A stretch of DNA of 64,000 bases from Cornus controversa (GCA_026545225.1 CM048853.1:16494755-16558754); one strand, 5' to 3'. Positions 34,369 to 44,556 are shown, counted from the first letter of the stretch. Notes: generated from the letters alone by a model not told the origin. Made by a program: numbers and translations.

Positions 34369-35835
34369 ATGGACTCTGAAGATGTGATTGAATCTACAGA
34401 TGAAATAAGGGTGCAAGAAAAACAGAAGGTGTTTGAAGATCAAATTTCTACCATGGTGATAACTTCTGTATGCACTACACTTTCCAAAACACTTCAGAGG
34501 GAGCAATTGTTTGGAGTGTCCGATAACTCCACACCATGGTATGCAGATATTGTGAACTATTTAGCCACGGGAAAAGTGCCAAGAGACTGGACCAAGCGAG
34601 AACGTGATCGATTCTTCTCTAAAGTTCATCATTACTTTTGGGAGGATCCAGAGTTATTTAAATATTGTCCAGATCAGATTATTCGGTGATGTGTCCCAGA
34701 CCATGAGTTTCAAGATATTCTCAAGTTCTGCCATTCATTGGCATGTGGAGGCCACTTCAGTGCAAGAAAGACAGCAGCAAAGGTACTTCAATGTGGATTC
34801 TTTTGGCCTTCTCTGTTTCACAATGCATATGTTTTCTGTAAGACTTGTGATCGGTGTCAAAGATTGGGTTCAATGTCGAGGCGTGATATGATGCCAATGA
34901 GCCCCATTTTGGTGGTGGAGATTTTTGATGTTTGGGGAATTGATTTTATGGGACCCTTTCCACCTTCTTTTGGCTACGAATATATTCTGGTTGGAGTGGA
35001 TTATGTCTCCAAGTGGGTGGAGGCCATTGCAACTCGAACCAATGATCACAAGGTGGTAATCAAATTCATGCATGAGAATATTCTGACTCGATTTGGAATT
35101 CCTCGAGCCTTGATCAGTGATGGTGGTACTCACTTTTGCAATAAATTCTTGAGAGGTTTGCTTCCTAACTATTCAGTGACACATGAGGTGGCGACGCCTT
35201 ACCATCCTCAGACAAGTGGGCAAGTAGAGCTGTCCAATCGAGAAATTAAGCATGTTCTCGAGAAGACAGTGAGACCGGATAGAAGAGATTGGTCATTGCG
35301 ACTGAGCGAAGCACTATGGGCGTATCGGACTGCTTATAAGACCCCTATCGGTATGTCACCATATCGGTTGGTGTATGGGAAAGCATGTCATCTTCCAGTA
35401 GAGATTGAGCACAAGGCACTTTGGGCAATTCGAAAATTCAATTTTGATGCAAAAAGAGCTGGGGAAGAAAGGAGGTTGCAATTGAATGAATTAGAAGAGT
35501 TTAGACGTGATGCTTATGAAAGTTCACGAATTTACAAAGAGAGGATGAAAGCATTTCATGATCGACATATCTCACGAAAGTCCTTCTCTCTAGGTGATAA
35601 AGTATGGCTCTTCAATTCCAAGCTTCGGTTGTTTTCCGGAAAATTGCGTTCAAGGTGGGATGGACCATTCCAAGTGATTTCGATTTTTCCTCATGGTGCC
35701 GTGGAAATTCGAAGCTTTCGAGATAATACTTTGATGAAGGTTAATGGCCAAAGGTTGAAACATTGTGTGGAAGGATGTGTGCCAAGAAGAGACGTGGAGT
35801 CCGTCGACTTGACGGATCCCGTCTATCCGACTTAA
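34369..35835 (+). pseudogene. pol: Element C integrase, one nonsense codon
   Basis: This is the integrase that would insert element cDNA into chromosomes. The frame is continuous from 34369 to 35835 except for TGA at 34687; F has CGA there. The lead (MDSEDVIESTDE...) joins at about 34500 to EQLFGVSDNSTPWYADIVNYLATG, the start of the integrase region, with no RT or RNase H between. The zinc finger has CHSLACGGH and CKTCDRC. Catalytic residues are Asp in GIDFMGP (codon 34942), Asp in ISDGG (35119) and Glu in QVELSN (35227), a D-35-E spacing. The C-terminal part ends [17 protein letters not shown] start at the ATG at 34738 would lose half the zinc finger. Confidence 0.9.
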
Positions 35836-36164
35836 TCCCTTCAGAGAGTCAATCGTCTCCTACGGACGTTAAATTGTAGGTTTTTTATGTATTTCTATAC
35901 TTTATTTCCCTTAGTTTTCTTTAATTTTAATTTTTAGTTTTAGTTTTCTTAGGTTTTTCTTCAATTCTAGTTGCGTTTTAATGTTTTTTCTTTGAGTTTT
36001 TGATGTATAAGTTGCTTTCGGAGGATGCCAAGAGGTGTACCGAGGTATTTGGACTCAAGACGGGTGACAAATCGTGCTCTCGGTGTACCTTGGGCGATGG
36101 AGACTCAAAATTATCAAGGTTCGGTCGACCTTGGGCGATGGAGGGTCCAACAAGCATCCAGGAG

Positions 36165-36274
36165 GGGGATCGATCGCCCCAGTCAAGGGGGATCGATCGC
36201 CCCATGTGTTTTTTAGAAGTTCACCACCAGCAGGTGGGCGATCGATCGCCCACCCTAGGGGGGATCGATCTCCC
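36165..36274 (+). repeat. Palindromes upstream of C 3' ORF (4 units)
   Basis: Four units contain GATCGATC with G-rich and C-rich arms: GGGGGATCGATCGCCCC (around 36165-36180 and 36188-36204), GGGCGATCGATCGCCC (36237-36252) and a changed one ending ATCTCCC (36260-36273). The core fits GAT-CG-ATC. Just upstream a 45-bp direct repeat (CTTGGGCGATGGAG...) lies at about 36088-36147. The array ends about 35 bp before a TATA box. Confidence 0.88.
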
Positions 36275-36307
36275 AAGCCCATGGGTGGGCTGGCCGAAAG
36301 TGTATGC

Positions 36308-36314
36308 TATAAAT
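36308..36314 (+). promoter_or_regulatory. Putative internal TATA box for C 3' ORF
   Basis: TATAAAT follows the palindromes. E' has TATAAAG in the matching place (55949-55955). A leader of about 380 bp follows, with a consensus donor AAA|GTAAGT at 36526 and no clear acceptor before the ATG at 36725. This suggests that the 3' ORF has its own transcript. Confidence 0.5.
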
Positions 36315-36724
36315 GGACTCTTTATCCTCCTATGTTGCTTCTACTTGCATCCTAAGCCTCTTTGAACTCCAATTCAAGTCCTACATCATCCGAAAAACTA
36401 ATTTCTTCAATTAGTGATTATTATACAAGAATTCAACATTGATCATCATCAACTTCAACATCAAATTGGATCAAAAATCACTAGTTCTCAAAGGAAGCTC
36501 TCACTTTTTCAAGTTCAACATCAAAGTAAGTGAAGTTTTTCTTTGAAGAAATTGTTCAAATCTTTTTGAGGGCTTTTGAAGACCAAGTTTGGGGGATCAA
36601 TTTGGTGTATTCATTTGTTCGATTTGGGTGGAAAAATTACCGAGAAAAGGAGGTTGAAGGTTACAAAAGAATTGTGCACACCAAGTGTTCGATTTAATTC
36701 CTCAACCACACTTTTTCTACTTCT

Positions 36725-37948
36725 ATGGCACCAAAGAGAGCAAGTCACCAAGGTGCTTCAAGTTCCCGTAATCCTCGCCGAGCGAGGCATGATCCGACCA
36801 CAGGTTCTTCACGATCTCGCCGAGACGGTATTCAAGAGAGATGGCATCCAAGGGCGTTGAATTATGAAACAACGTTTGACATAGCCGAACTTTATGGGAT
36901 GTTTCCCGAGACATGGTGGGGGATTTTCGACATCCGTCGTCGTCGGTCGGCATCCATTTTTGTTCCACTCTCATCTACCATTTACCCGAGGCTTGTCAAG
37001 ATATTTTATCAGAACTTAATGCCGAAACCTGATGAGCGGGATGTGCTTACTTCTTCCGTAGATGGAACAATAGTTCGAGTGGACATGTCATCCATTGCCA
37101 TTGCCATGGGTTGTACTCATGAATGCCCAGCTGATTTATCTCATATCTATACTCCTTTACCCGACGAGTTGTCGGTGGGCAATGTGGTTGCACGATTGTG
37201 TGCCAACCAATTTTCTGGGCCGAAAAGGAATGCAGCTTCAAAGTCTTCAATGCCAAATCATTTATGGTTCCTTGACGCTGTGCTACTCAAGAATGTATGT
37301 CCAATTGGACATAAAACTGAAAGACGTCAAGAGTTCCTCAGAGCCTTATATGCTATACATTTTGGGCATTGGCTGTCATTCCCACAGATTGTCTGGGGCC
37401 AGATGGAGAAATTCTATTCCAAAGTTGTGGCCAAGGTACCCGACAGTGCAAGTGACTGGGAGTTTCCATTCCCTACTATTATTCACCAGTTGCTTGTAGC
37501 ACAGGGGTATGCAGTCCATGAGGACGAGCTTGTCTTTCCACATGACCTTCATTATGGCACGCATGACTGGAACTTGAGTCGATCTCATATGCATCAGAGA
37601 GTCATAGCGGCGCCTGGTGAGGTATCTCAGTTGGCCCAGGGAGGAGAGCATGTAGATATACCACCACCGGTGGACGGTCCAGAAGAGATGGAGGCAGAGG
37701 AAGAGGAAGTGCATGCACAGGCTGGTGGCCATGATTATCAATATTTAGAAGGGCAGATTGCTGGGTTGACAGCCCAATTTGGCACCTTACAGACAGAGGT
37801 CTCCACACAGTTTGGTGCATTGAGAGTAGAGATGGCGGATCACTTTCGTGACACTCGCCAAGAGCAACTAGAGATGAGGAGGATGATGCGTGCACTGATG
37901 CGCCAAGCAAACTTGGATCCAGATGCTCAGTCACCACCACATCCTTGA
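36725..37948 (+). CDS. Element C 3' ORF, 407 aa, Athila-type (env-position) protein
   Basis: The start is MAPKRASHQGASSSRNPRRARHDPTT, a basic, Ser/Arg-rich N-terminus of about 45 residues. Then comes a conserved globular part (FDIAELYGMFPETWWGIFDI, STIYPRLVKIFYQNLMP, VRVDMSSIAIAMG, NHLWFLDAVLLKNVCPIGHKTERRQEFLRALYAIHFGHWLSFPQIV), an acidic stretch (EEMEAEEEEVHAQ) and a C-terminal heptad-like, probably coiled-coil region (EGQIAGLTAQFGTLQTEVSTQFGALRVEM...). No signal peptide or membrane segment is seen, so an envelope role is not supported. Plant proteins of this kind are often labelled putative plant transposon protein; the function is unknown. E' has a 399-aa version and K the N-terminal part. 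Confidence 0.85.
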   Translation: MAPKRASHQGASSSRNPRRARHDPTTGSSRSRRDGIQERWHPRALNYETTFDIAELYGMFPETWWGIFDIRRRRSASIFVPLSSTIYPRLVKIFYQNLMPKPDERDVLTSSVDGTIVRVDMSSIAIAMGCTHECPADLSHIYTPLPDELSVGNVVARLCANQFSGPKRNAASKSSMPNHLWFLDAVLLKNVCPIGHKTERRQEFLRALYAIHFGHWLSFPQIVWGQMEKFYSKVVAKVPDSASDWEFPFPTIIHQLLVAQGYAVHEDELVFPHDLHYGTHDWNLSRSHMHQRVIAAPGEVSQLAQGGEHVDIPPPVDGPEEMEAEEEEVHAQAGGHDYQYLEGQIAGLTAQFGTLQTEVSTQFGALRVEMADHFRDTRQEQLEMRRMMRALMRQANLDPDAQSPPHP

Positions 37949-39598
37949 CAGGAAGGTAACCATCTTTTGTATTTTTAGCTTTTATTTTTCTTTTTATTTT
38001 TCTTTTTGTAGTTAGATTTTTATTATTAGAATAATAAAAAAATAAAAATAAAAATAAAAAAATGAAAAAAAAATATTTTATTTTCGGATTTTTCTCTTTC
38101 ATATTTATTTTCACCCATACTATTTTCACTTGATCTTTGGGGTATAGTGGTTTGTTTTGACAGGTTTTAACATCCAAGTTTGGGGGTGTGCTTGCATTGC
38201 CTTCGTACTCGTGATGTACTCTATTTTCCTTCCACTACTCCATGATCCCGGTAATATCGTTCTTACTCTTCTCTTTGCTTTGATTGATAGTACATTGAGG
38301 ACAATGTATAGTTTAAGTTTGGGGGTGAGGCGATGCCTATTTGTGTGCTTTATTGCAATATGGGGGAAAATTTGTGTGAAATTCTTTTTGTATTAGGATT
38401 TTATTTTATTTTATTTTCTTAGTTTGTTTCTTTATTTTATTTTGTTTTATTTTTAGATAGAATGTTTTGACATCATTCAAGAGATTAATACCTTATGTAG
38501 GTGCTTAACTTGCAATTTTTGAGTAGGTTTTAAATCTTTGGAAACTGTGATTTAAATTAAGTGGTTTTAATCATGGTTTGCAATAACATGTTTTGAAGTG
38601 ATTGATTTTAGTTTCCTTACATGCACGAACACACTAGCATAATCTTATGGGGTATAAACTTTGGTTTTGAGTTATTGAGTTACATATGCTTGATATTAAT
38701 TAGTATCTCTTGAGAATGAGTACCGATGATGTGTTATACTTGACTTCAATGAAAAAAGAAAAAAAAAAGAGAAAGAAAAAAATGATGAATAAGCAATCAA
38801 TTTGATCATTTTCATGAGTAACCGGGCCTCTATGCCTCAGGAAGCACGGAGTGTTCGCGTCAAAAGTGAAAGGGTGAGAAAAGATGAGCATTGGTTGTCT
38901 TGATTTGTAGCCTGACTGATTCGAGTAATTAGGTCTCCAGGTTATCTTAAAGCCTAGTGCCCTAAAGCCATCTGGTTTGGGAGTCACTGACTGAAAGCTT
39001 GCTACATGGATCTTTCAGAAAGCTTAATAGATCAAGACATTGCACAACCAATAAAGCAATGAAAAAAAAAAGGAATGATGAAAAAAAAAATGAAAAGTCA
39101 TGTATTCATGTTTGGAAGTATGATTTCAATAAGGGGAGCTAGTGAGTAGAAGGGGTATGTGCCTTAATATATTCAGAGCTTGGTTATGCCACATGAGATG
39201 ACTGCTAGTTCACTTTACAAGAGGGAACTAGAGTTAATTATTTTGAGATATGTTGATGTGAATTGTGCATGAGGACCATTGATTTGAATTATAGAATTTG
39301 AAAGTTTGAAATTATTTTTGAATGCAAGCTTGTAACTATGTATTGTAATCTTCTTCTTGAATTAATGTTGAAACAGAATTTTGAATGTTTGTGGGTAACA
39401 TTTCTGGAAACCCTCACGAGACTATACTCGTTCACTAGGGGGAACCTAGGGGTTTAAAGGCTTGTTGCATATGCTAAATGCAATCGTTTCTCCCACGAAA
39501 GTGGAGTTGGGTAGTTTAGTTAGTGTTTAGTAGTTTCTTTGTTTTAGTTTTGTTTTATTCTATTGCTAAGGGACTAGCAATATGTAAGTTTGGGGGTG
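37949..39598 (+). mobile_element. Element C 3' untranslated region with polypurine tract
   Basis: This 1.65-kb stretch has no credible gene but is kept in E' (57563-59209). It holds T-rich and A-rich runs (37975-38090, 38395-38460, 38748-38785, 39059-39090). AAGTTTGGGGG occurs at about 38176, 38316 and 39588; the last directly precedes the LTR and is the polypurine tract. The same word also occurs near 36580. Confidence 0.75.
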
Positions 39599-41109
39599 TG
39601 ATAGGCGTTGAATGTTACGCATTCTAGCCTCTTAACTTATGTATTTTATTCTCTTAGTGATAGATTATTTTGTTATTTTACTTTGTTTTAGTGTTTTCTG
39701 TATTTTCAGGGCCTTAATGATTATTTCAGCTAAAACCGTGCTTTTGGGTTTTTAAAGAAGACATCCAAGATGGTGAGATGAAGCCTACATCAAGGAGATT
39801 CACTCAACCATTTATTTCAACTCAAATCAGCCCAAGAAAGAGGTCCAAGAGAATTATAGCTGCTTAAGAAGGTTTCGGGCCTGAAGCCCAAATCTGCGCA
39901 TAATGCAGTCTTAATCCTATTTTGGAAAACGGACCAGAAGTCTTATTTTCGAGCCTCAAATCGACATTATTTTCAAGAATAGTTCAACGAAATTTGATTC
40001 TGCACACTTTTGTATTTCACGAAAATTCCGTAAAACGGACTTCTAGTGGGTCAAAAGTCGGGCCGAAGTCAGCAGGAAAAACCCACCTGATTAGTGCTGC
40101 GGGAAACCCTAATTTATTCCTAATTGGATTAGGACTTTGGTGTATTCTCTTGGGGAATAAAGTGAAGACTTGGAGGCTGAGTTGAGGGGGATTGGAGAGA
40201 ACACAGAGAGAGTCTGAGAGGGCTGAAGAGAACAGAAACATATTCGCAGAGCCATTGGAGAACGAAGTCATACGCGTAATTCAGAAAGATGATGTCTTCT
40301 TCCTCAACAGTTGAAGCTTCTTCTTCTACCATGAGCGGCTAGTTCATCCACTAGGGTTTTGATGTAGCCCTAACAAAGCATCAATGGTTTGATTGTTTTA
40401 ATTATTGGGGACCTTTATATACATGCATAGATTGTGTAATTGTGAGAATTCTTATTATAGAATTGAGCAATAAAAGTCTTGTAAATTCAATCTCAATGAT
40501 TTCTTATCTTATCTTAGATATTTAGTTGTTGTTATTGAACTCAATCTCTTTTGTTTTCTGTGATCATGAGAGAGATTATTACACAATGGTAATCACTGAA
40601 TATATTGTTATGAGCTTTGATGGATTATGCCTAGAGAAGATGAACCATACTGCACCCTAGATTAGAGTAGTTAGGCAGATGGCCCATGCCAATCGAAGAT
40701 AGTCCATGGCTTAGCCTTAATCATATGTTATCTTCTTGACGGATGAAGGTGAGCTTGTAGCCACCGACACCACTTATGCATGATGTAATTCCCCTATAGT
40801 TGATTCAATTGACCATTGATTGTGGAGTTAGTGGTGAAGTCAAACACCCTAGATTTCTCTCCTATTATCTTCACTATCTTGTTTACTTTGATTTATTTTA
40901 TTTTATCTTTTTAATTTGTTTAAAAATCAGAATTCTTTTCTTATAAATTTAATTAGAATTAGTTCCGTATTCCAACTCGTCAGAACATAATCCCTGAGGT
41001 ACGATACCCATTCCTTTCGATAGCCCTATTCTGCAAGGAATTCGTTCTATTGCGAAGTGTGGAAATTTTTAATTGGTATACTTTTTCAGTCACACTCACA
41101 CACGAATCA
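39599..41109 (+). repeat. Element C 3' LTR
   Basis: It runs from TGATAGGCGTTGAATG to CACACGAATCA and pairs with 30419-31929. The short frame MMSSSSTVEASSSTMSG lies at 40290-40343. On the minus strand longer frames (up to 84 aa) start MVEEEASTVEEED; these are the antisense of the same stretch. Confidence 0.93.
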
Positions 41110-41349
41110 CGACCCGACACGACCTACATGGATGCATGTCACAACATGTCACGTATCATTCAACATACATCATGTTCACTCACAACAATGCATATATATA
41201 TATATATATAGTTGCATTAAACACATATCATGCTTCATAATTCAAATGAAGACAATAATCATACGCTTGTCTCTCTCTCGGACTCAACCCACAACCCTGA
41301 CATGATTCTTGACCGAATCATGAAACTAAGACCCTTTCCACACCATTCC

Positions 41350-41650
41350 AACTCCGCCACCGAGTATTTACCTACTCCAAGGTGGATAAACCACCGTCAC
41401 CAAGTATTTACCTACTCCAAGATGACTTGGCTCCTTTTCTTGAATTCTCACCGAATATTTACCTACTCTAAGGTGAGTAAACCATAATTACCGAGTATTT
41501 ACCTACTCCAAGGTGATTGGGCAGCCTTTTCAGAATCTCCACAGAGTATTTACCTACTCCCAGGGAGTAAACCACCATCACCGAGTATTTACCTACTCCA
41601 AGGTGACATAACCACTCCAACGCCGTCACCAAGTATTGACCTACTCTAGG
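41350..41650 (+). repeat. Tandem repeat CGAGTATTTACCTACTCC in D2
   Basis: About seven units (CACCGAGTATTTACCTACTC and variants) are spaced 40-60 bp. The array and its surroundings (41190-41760) resemble H2 (12240-12890) more than D1. A (TA)n run precedes it near 41190-41210. Confidence 0.85.
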
Positions 41651-42850
41651 CCATTCAACCACACTTCCCCGTTTTATCACAACGGCCCCAAATATATACA
41701 TTTCGAACATATACATATCTAGCATTTAATTTCATGCTCCACAATGCACATGCTAATTAATAAAACACCTAGCATACATTTCATCTCCATAAAACCACAC
41801 ATATATTTACCTATACATGTGAAACCTAGCATATTATACACATATGCACATAAATCCCATTTAAGCACATTTTAATCATGCTTCACCTATACATACATTT
41901 TCTATACAAATATGGCATGCATTTAACTCACTTACAACATATAACACATATATGTCTCACATTTGCACATAATTATACATGTACACCACATTAGGCACAT
42001 AAGCATATATGCTCTCATTCTCCCACATTCTCATGCATTTGTCCCTCACATCATGCATACTAGTAGATACACATCTATTGCACAGAAGAGATTCAAGAGA
42101 AGAAGAAAACACCTTATCCCACCATTCTTACATCTTTAAAACATGCAATACACACCCTTAGCTCTCACCACTTCACCCGAAACCCTAGAATCGACAAGTA
42201 GATGAGAAATAACACCCCTACCTCAAAAATGAAAACCTTCCAAGCACTTCACCAATTTTCCAGCGACATCCACCTTGCTAAATCATAAATTTGTTCGGTT
42301 CAAATGGAAGCCCTAGCCGTCCCCTACGTATCTCCCTTCTTCGGCGAAACCCAAATCGCACCCGAACGGCTTCAAAATGTAGAGAGAAGGTAGAGAGGAG
42401 AAGAGGGAAATGTTAGAGAGAGAAGGATCCATGTGAAATGGCTGGGATCAACCTCAGCCAGATATTTAAAATATCTAAGGCATTGGAAAATGACTAAAAT
42501 GCCCCCAACCACTTAACGTACCCTCCCGGGCTCCGTTTTTTATTTCAAAAACTCCTACAGTATTGAAATCACTTCCCCTACTCTCTAAAAATTTCATCTA
42601 AGCCATTCTCAAAAATAAATATTTTTGAAAATTTTTCGGATTCCCGGGCCCACTTAAGTTGCATCCTGGGCCCCGGTTTGACCAAAAAGTCAAATTTTTC
42701 CAAATCTCCCAAAAATTTTCCAAAACCTTTATAACAGTTCCCAAACATGTTCCCCACATTTAAAACATGTTAAACATAACTCAAAATGCATTTATGGTAA
42801 TTATTATGCGAAAAATGCAAAATTGGCCAAAATTGGTCACGGTCTCTACA

Positions 42851-43107
42851 GAAGAAGAATCAATTAGATTTGGTGAGGAACTGATAACAAGTTAATGGAC
42901 TAAGAGCTAAGAAATATGGCTAAGATTAACTACTATTAACTTAACTAGGCTAGGCTAAATTAAGAGTTACACTAGACTATAATAGATCTAAGTAATGTAG
43001 TGTGTGTGGTCGGGAACCCTTTTTTCTTTGGTAACACCTCTATTTATAAAAGGAATGAGCTAGAGGTAGCAAAAGGGGACGTTTGACTCATATGTTTGCA
43101 TCTAAAC
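42851..43107. other. Unassigned DNA between D2 and L
   Basis: It starts with the right D2 duplication GAAGA and continues the sequence left at 29334. No gene is seen. TAAAC (43103-43107) is the left flank of copia element L. Confidence 0.5.
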
Positions 43108-43581
43108 TGTTGACCCAAAGGTTTTAACCAAAGGGCAATCTTGTAATTTTGATGATAACAAACCATTAATGGTGTTAGGTACTAACATTTACATTGAGTG
43201 ATTGCTTAGAACAATGATTTATTCAAGATAGCATTCACAATGAGGATAAATCATTGAAGATGATATGGGAAAAAAAATTCATCCCATTGAAATGAAGTTG
43301 GCACATCAAGCTTGAAGAATCATGCCAATCAAAGAAGATTTGGGGTAGTTAGAAAATGGTGAGAATTTAGGTAATCTTGTAAAGCTTATTTGAATACCTT
43401 GTTAGAAGCTCAAATTCTCAAAAACAAGTTTTTAAGACCATGTGCATATCATTCTTATATTTCATATTGGTCCTTAGCCTCCTGAGAATAGGACTTGATC
43501 ATATTGAATCACTTTGAAGTCCGTGATGGTTTAGGCTTTGCTTGGATGTCAAAACTATATTTTTCAATGTTCAGCATGTAT

Positions 43582-43920
43582 CAGTCGACTTATACAATCC
43601 TATTAGTCGACTAATATAGACTGTGAGTTCTTGACATTCTTAGAGGAATAGATTAGTTGACTTATAAAAATGCATCAGTCGACTTATGCCATGAAATAAT
43701 TTTTTAAGAAAGTTTCCCTCAGTCAACTAAGCATCGTCTAACTTGGACAAAACTTTTAGCCATTTCTAGAGGGGCAAATTAGTCAACTTATAGAATCTCA
43801 TCAGTCGACTTATATTGTTTGAAAACTCGTTTTTGCCTTAAAAAGACTCATTAGTCGATTACTGCTAAATAACCAGTCGACTAACCTTATGGGAACAAAT
43901 CTGAAACAGCTAGTTGACTG
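43582..43920 (+). repeat. TCGACT palindrome array in L LTR
   Basis: About nine units of the type CAGTCGACTTAT, TAGTCGACTAAT, or changed forms (GTTGACT, GTCAACT), spaced roughly 25-60 bp. They end about 50 bp before the TATA box. Related units recur at 49507-49660, before the expected 3' LTR. Confidence 0.82.
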
Positions 43921-43971
43921 CATTTAATCTTGCCCAATCACCTCCAACAGCCATATTTTTGAAATAGACAT

Positions 43972-43979
43972 TATATATG
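43972..43979 (+). promoter_or_regulatory. TATA-like box, L LTR
   Basis: TATATATG lies about 40 bp after a CCAATCA word and just after the palindrome array. It is the likely core promoter of L; no transcript data are available. Confidence 0.5.
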
Positions 43980-44544
43980 AGTCTTGATCTGTATTTATGA
44001 GTAAGAGACACAAAGCATACATTAATTGATCATCATCTACTCATCTCATTCTCTTGAAACAAAGATTTGAGCTTCAAACTTGAGATTCATTTATTACTAT
44101 AGTTATAAGCTAAACTTGAGCATTTATTCTTAAGAGATATCATTTATTGTACTCCAATCTTCCTCTCATTCATTGTAAAGGGTTGGCTTAAACCCTAGAA
44201 GACTAGGTGAAGGACTTCACTTAGCAAAAGAAGGAAGAAGCTTGTAAGCTTCATTATAAAGGTTTGCTCTCCACCCAAATGGAGAAGCCTTAATGGTATG
44301 GGGAAAATCTCAAGAGGGATCTTGAGTTGTGGAGTAGGAGATTTTGAACTATGCTACATCTTGCGTCATTTGTGTTTGATTCTCTCTAACTCTCTCTCTT
44401 ATCTTTATGCATCAATTTCAATTTTCTCATTTCACTATTGCTTTTATTTAGATTTGTTCTTGCAATTTAAATTAGTGAAAAATTGTCATAGTTTGCCATT
44501 GCCTCTATTCACCCCCCCTTTGGGGTCAATACTTGGGTAACAAT

Positions 44545-44556
44545 TGGTATCAGAGC
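44545..44556 (+). other. Primer binding site of L (initiator tRNA-Met)
   Basis: TGGTATCAGAGC is the standard Ty1/copia complement to initiator tRNA-Met. It lies 2 bp after the LTR end. Confidence 0.92.

Larger units (their letters stand above)
30419..41109 (+). mobile_element. Element C: two-LTR Athila-like element without RT/RNase H
   Basis: It has two LTRs of 1,511 bp each, a PBS for tRNA-Asp, gag-protease, integrase, an internal palindrome/TATA block, a 3' ORF and a PPT. It is inserted in D2; the target was CGACC, as shown by uninterrupted D1 near 7166. The right duplication is CGACC (41110-41114) and the left is AGACC (30414-30418), one change. Its LTRs differ by roughly two dozen or so substitutions and two short indels by eye, so insertion is fairly recent. 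Reverse transcriptase and RNase H are missing between 34353 and about 34500, so it needs an enzyme in trans. Confidence 0.92.
29340..42850 (-). mobile_element. Solo LTR, family D (D2), split by element C
   Basis: Plus-strand ends are TGTAACGCCCCGATCCCC at 29340 and GGTCACGGTCTCTACA at 42850; GAAGA flanks it at 29335-29339 and 42851-42855. Its own sequence is 29340-30418 plus 41110-42850, about 2.8 kb. Both ends resemble D1, but the middle (about 41190-41760) carries the tandem repeat typical of H. Near 42300-42480 lies the leader-like stretch also seen in D1 (8150-8330), on the minus strand. No ORF of its own. Confidence 0.88.
43108..44542 (+). mobile_element. Element L 5' LTR (SIRE-like Ty1/copia)
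   Basis: It starts TGTTGACCCAAAGGTTT and ends TTGGGTAACA, 1,435 bp. The PBS follows 2 bp later. It holds an array of TCGACT palindromes (43582-43920), a CCAATCA word (about 43934) and TATATATG (43972-43979). The 3' LTR is not in the window, because F interrupts L at 49668. Confidence 0.9.

Noticed and set aside
36725-37948. Envelope glycoprotein gene
   Set aside because: The position fits the env-like ORF of Athila elements, but there is no signal peptide, membrane segment or cleavage site.
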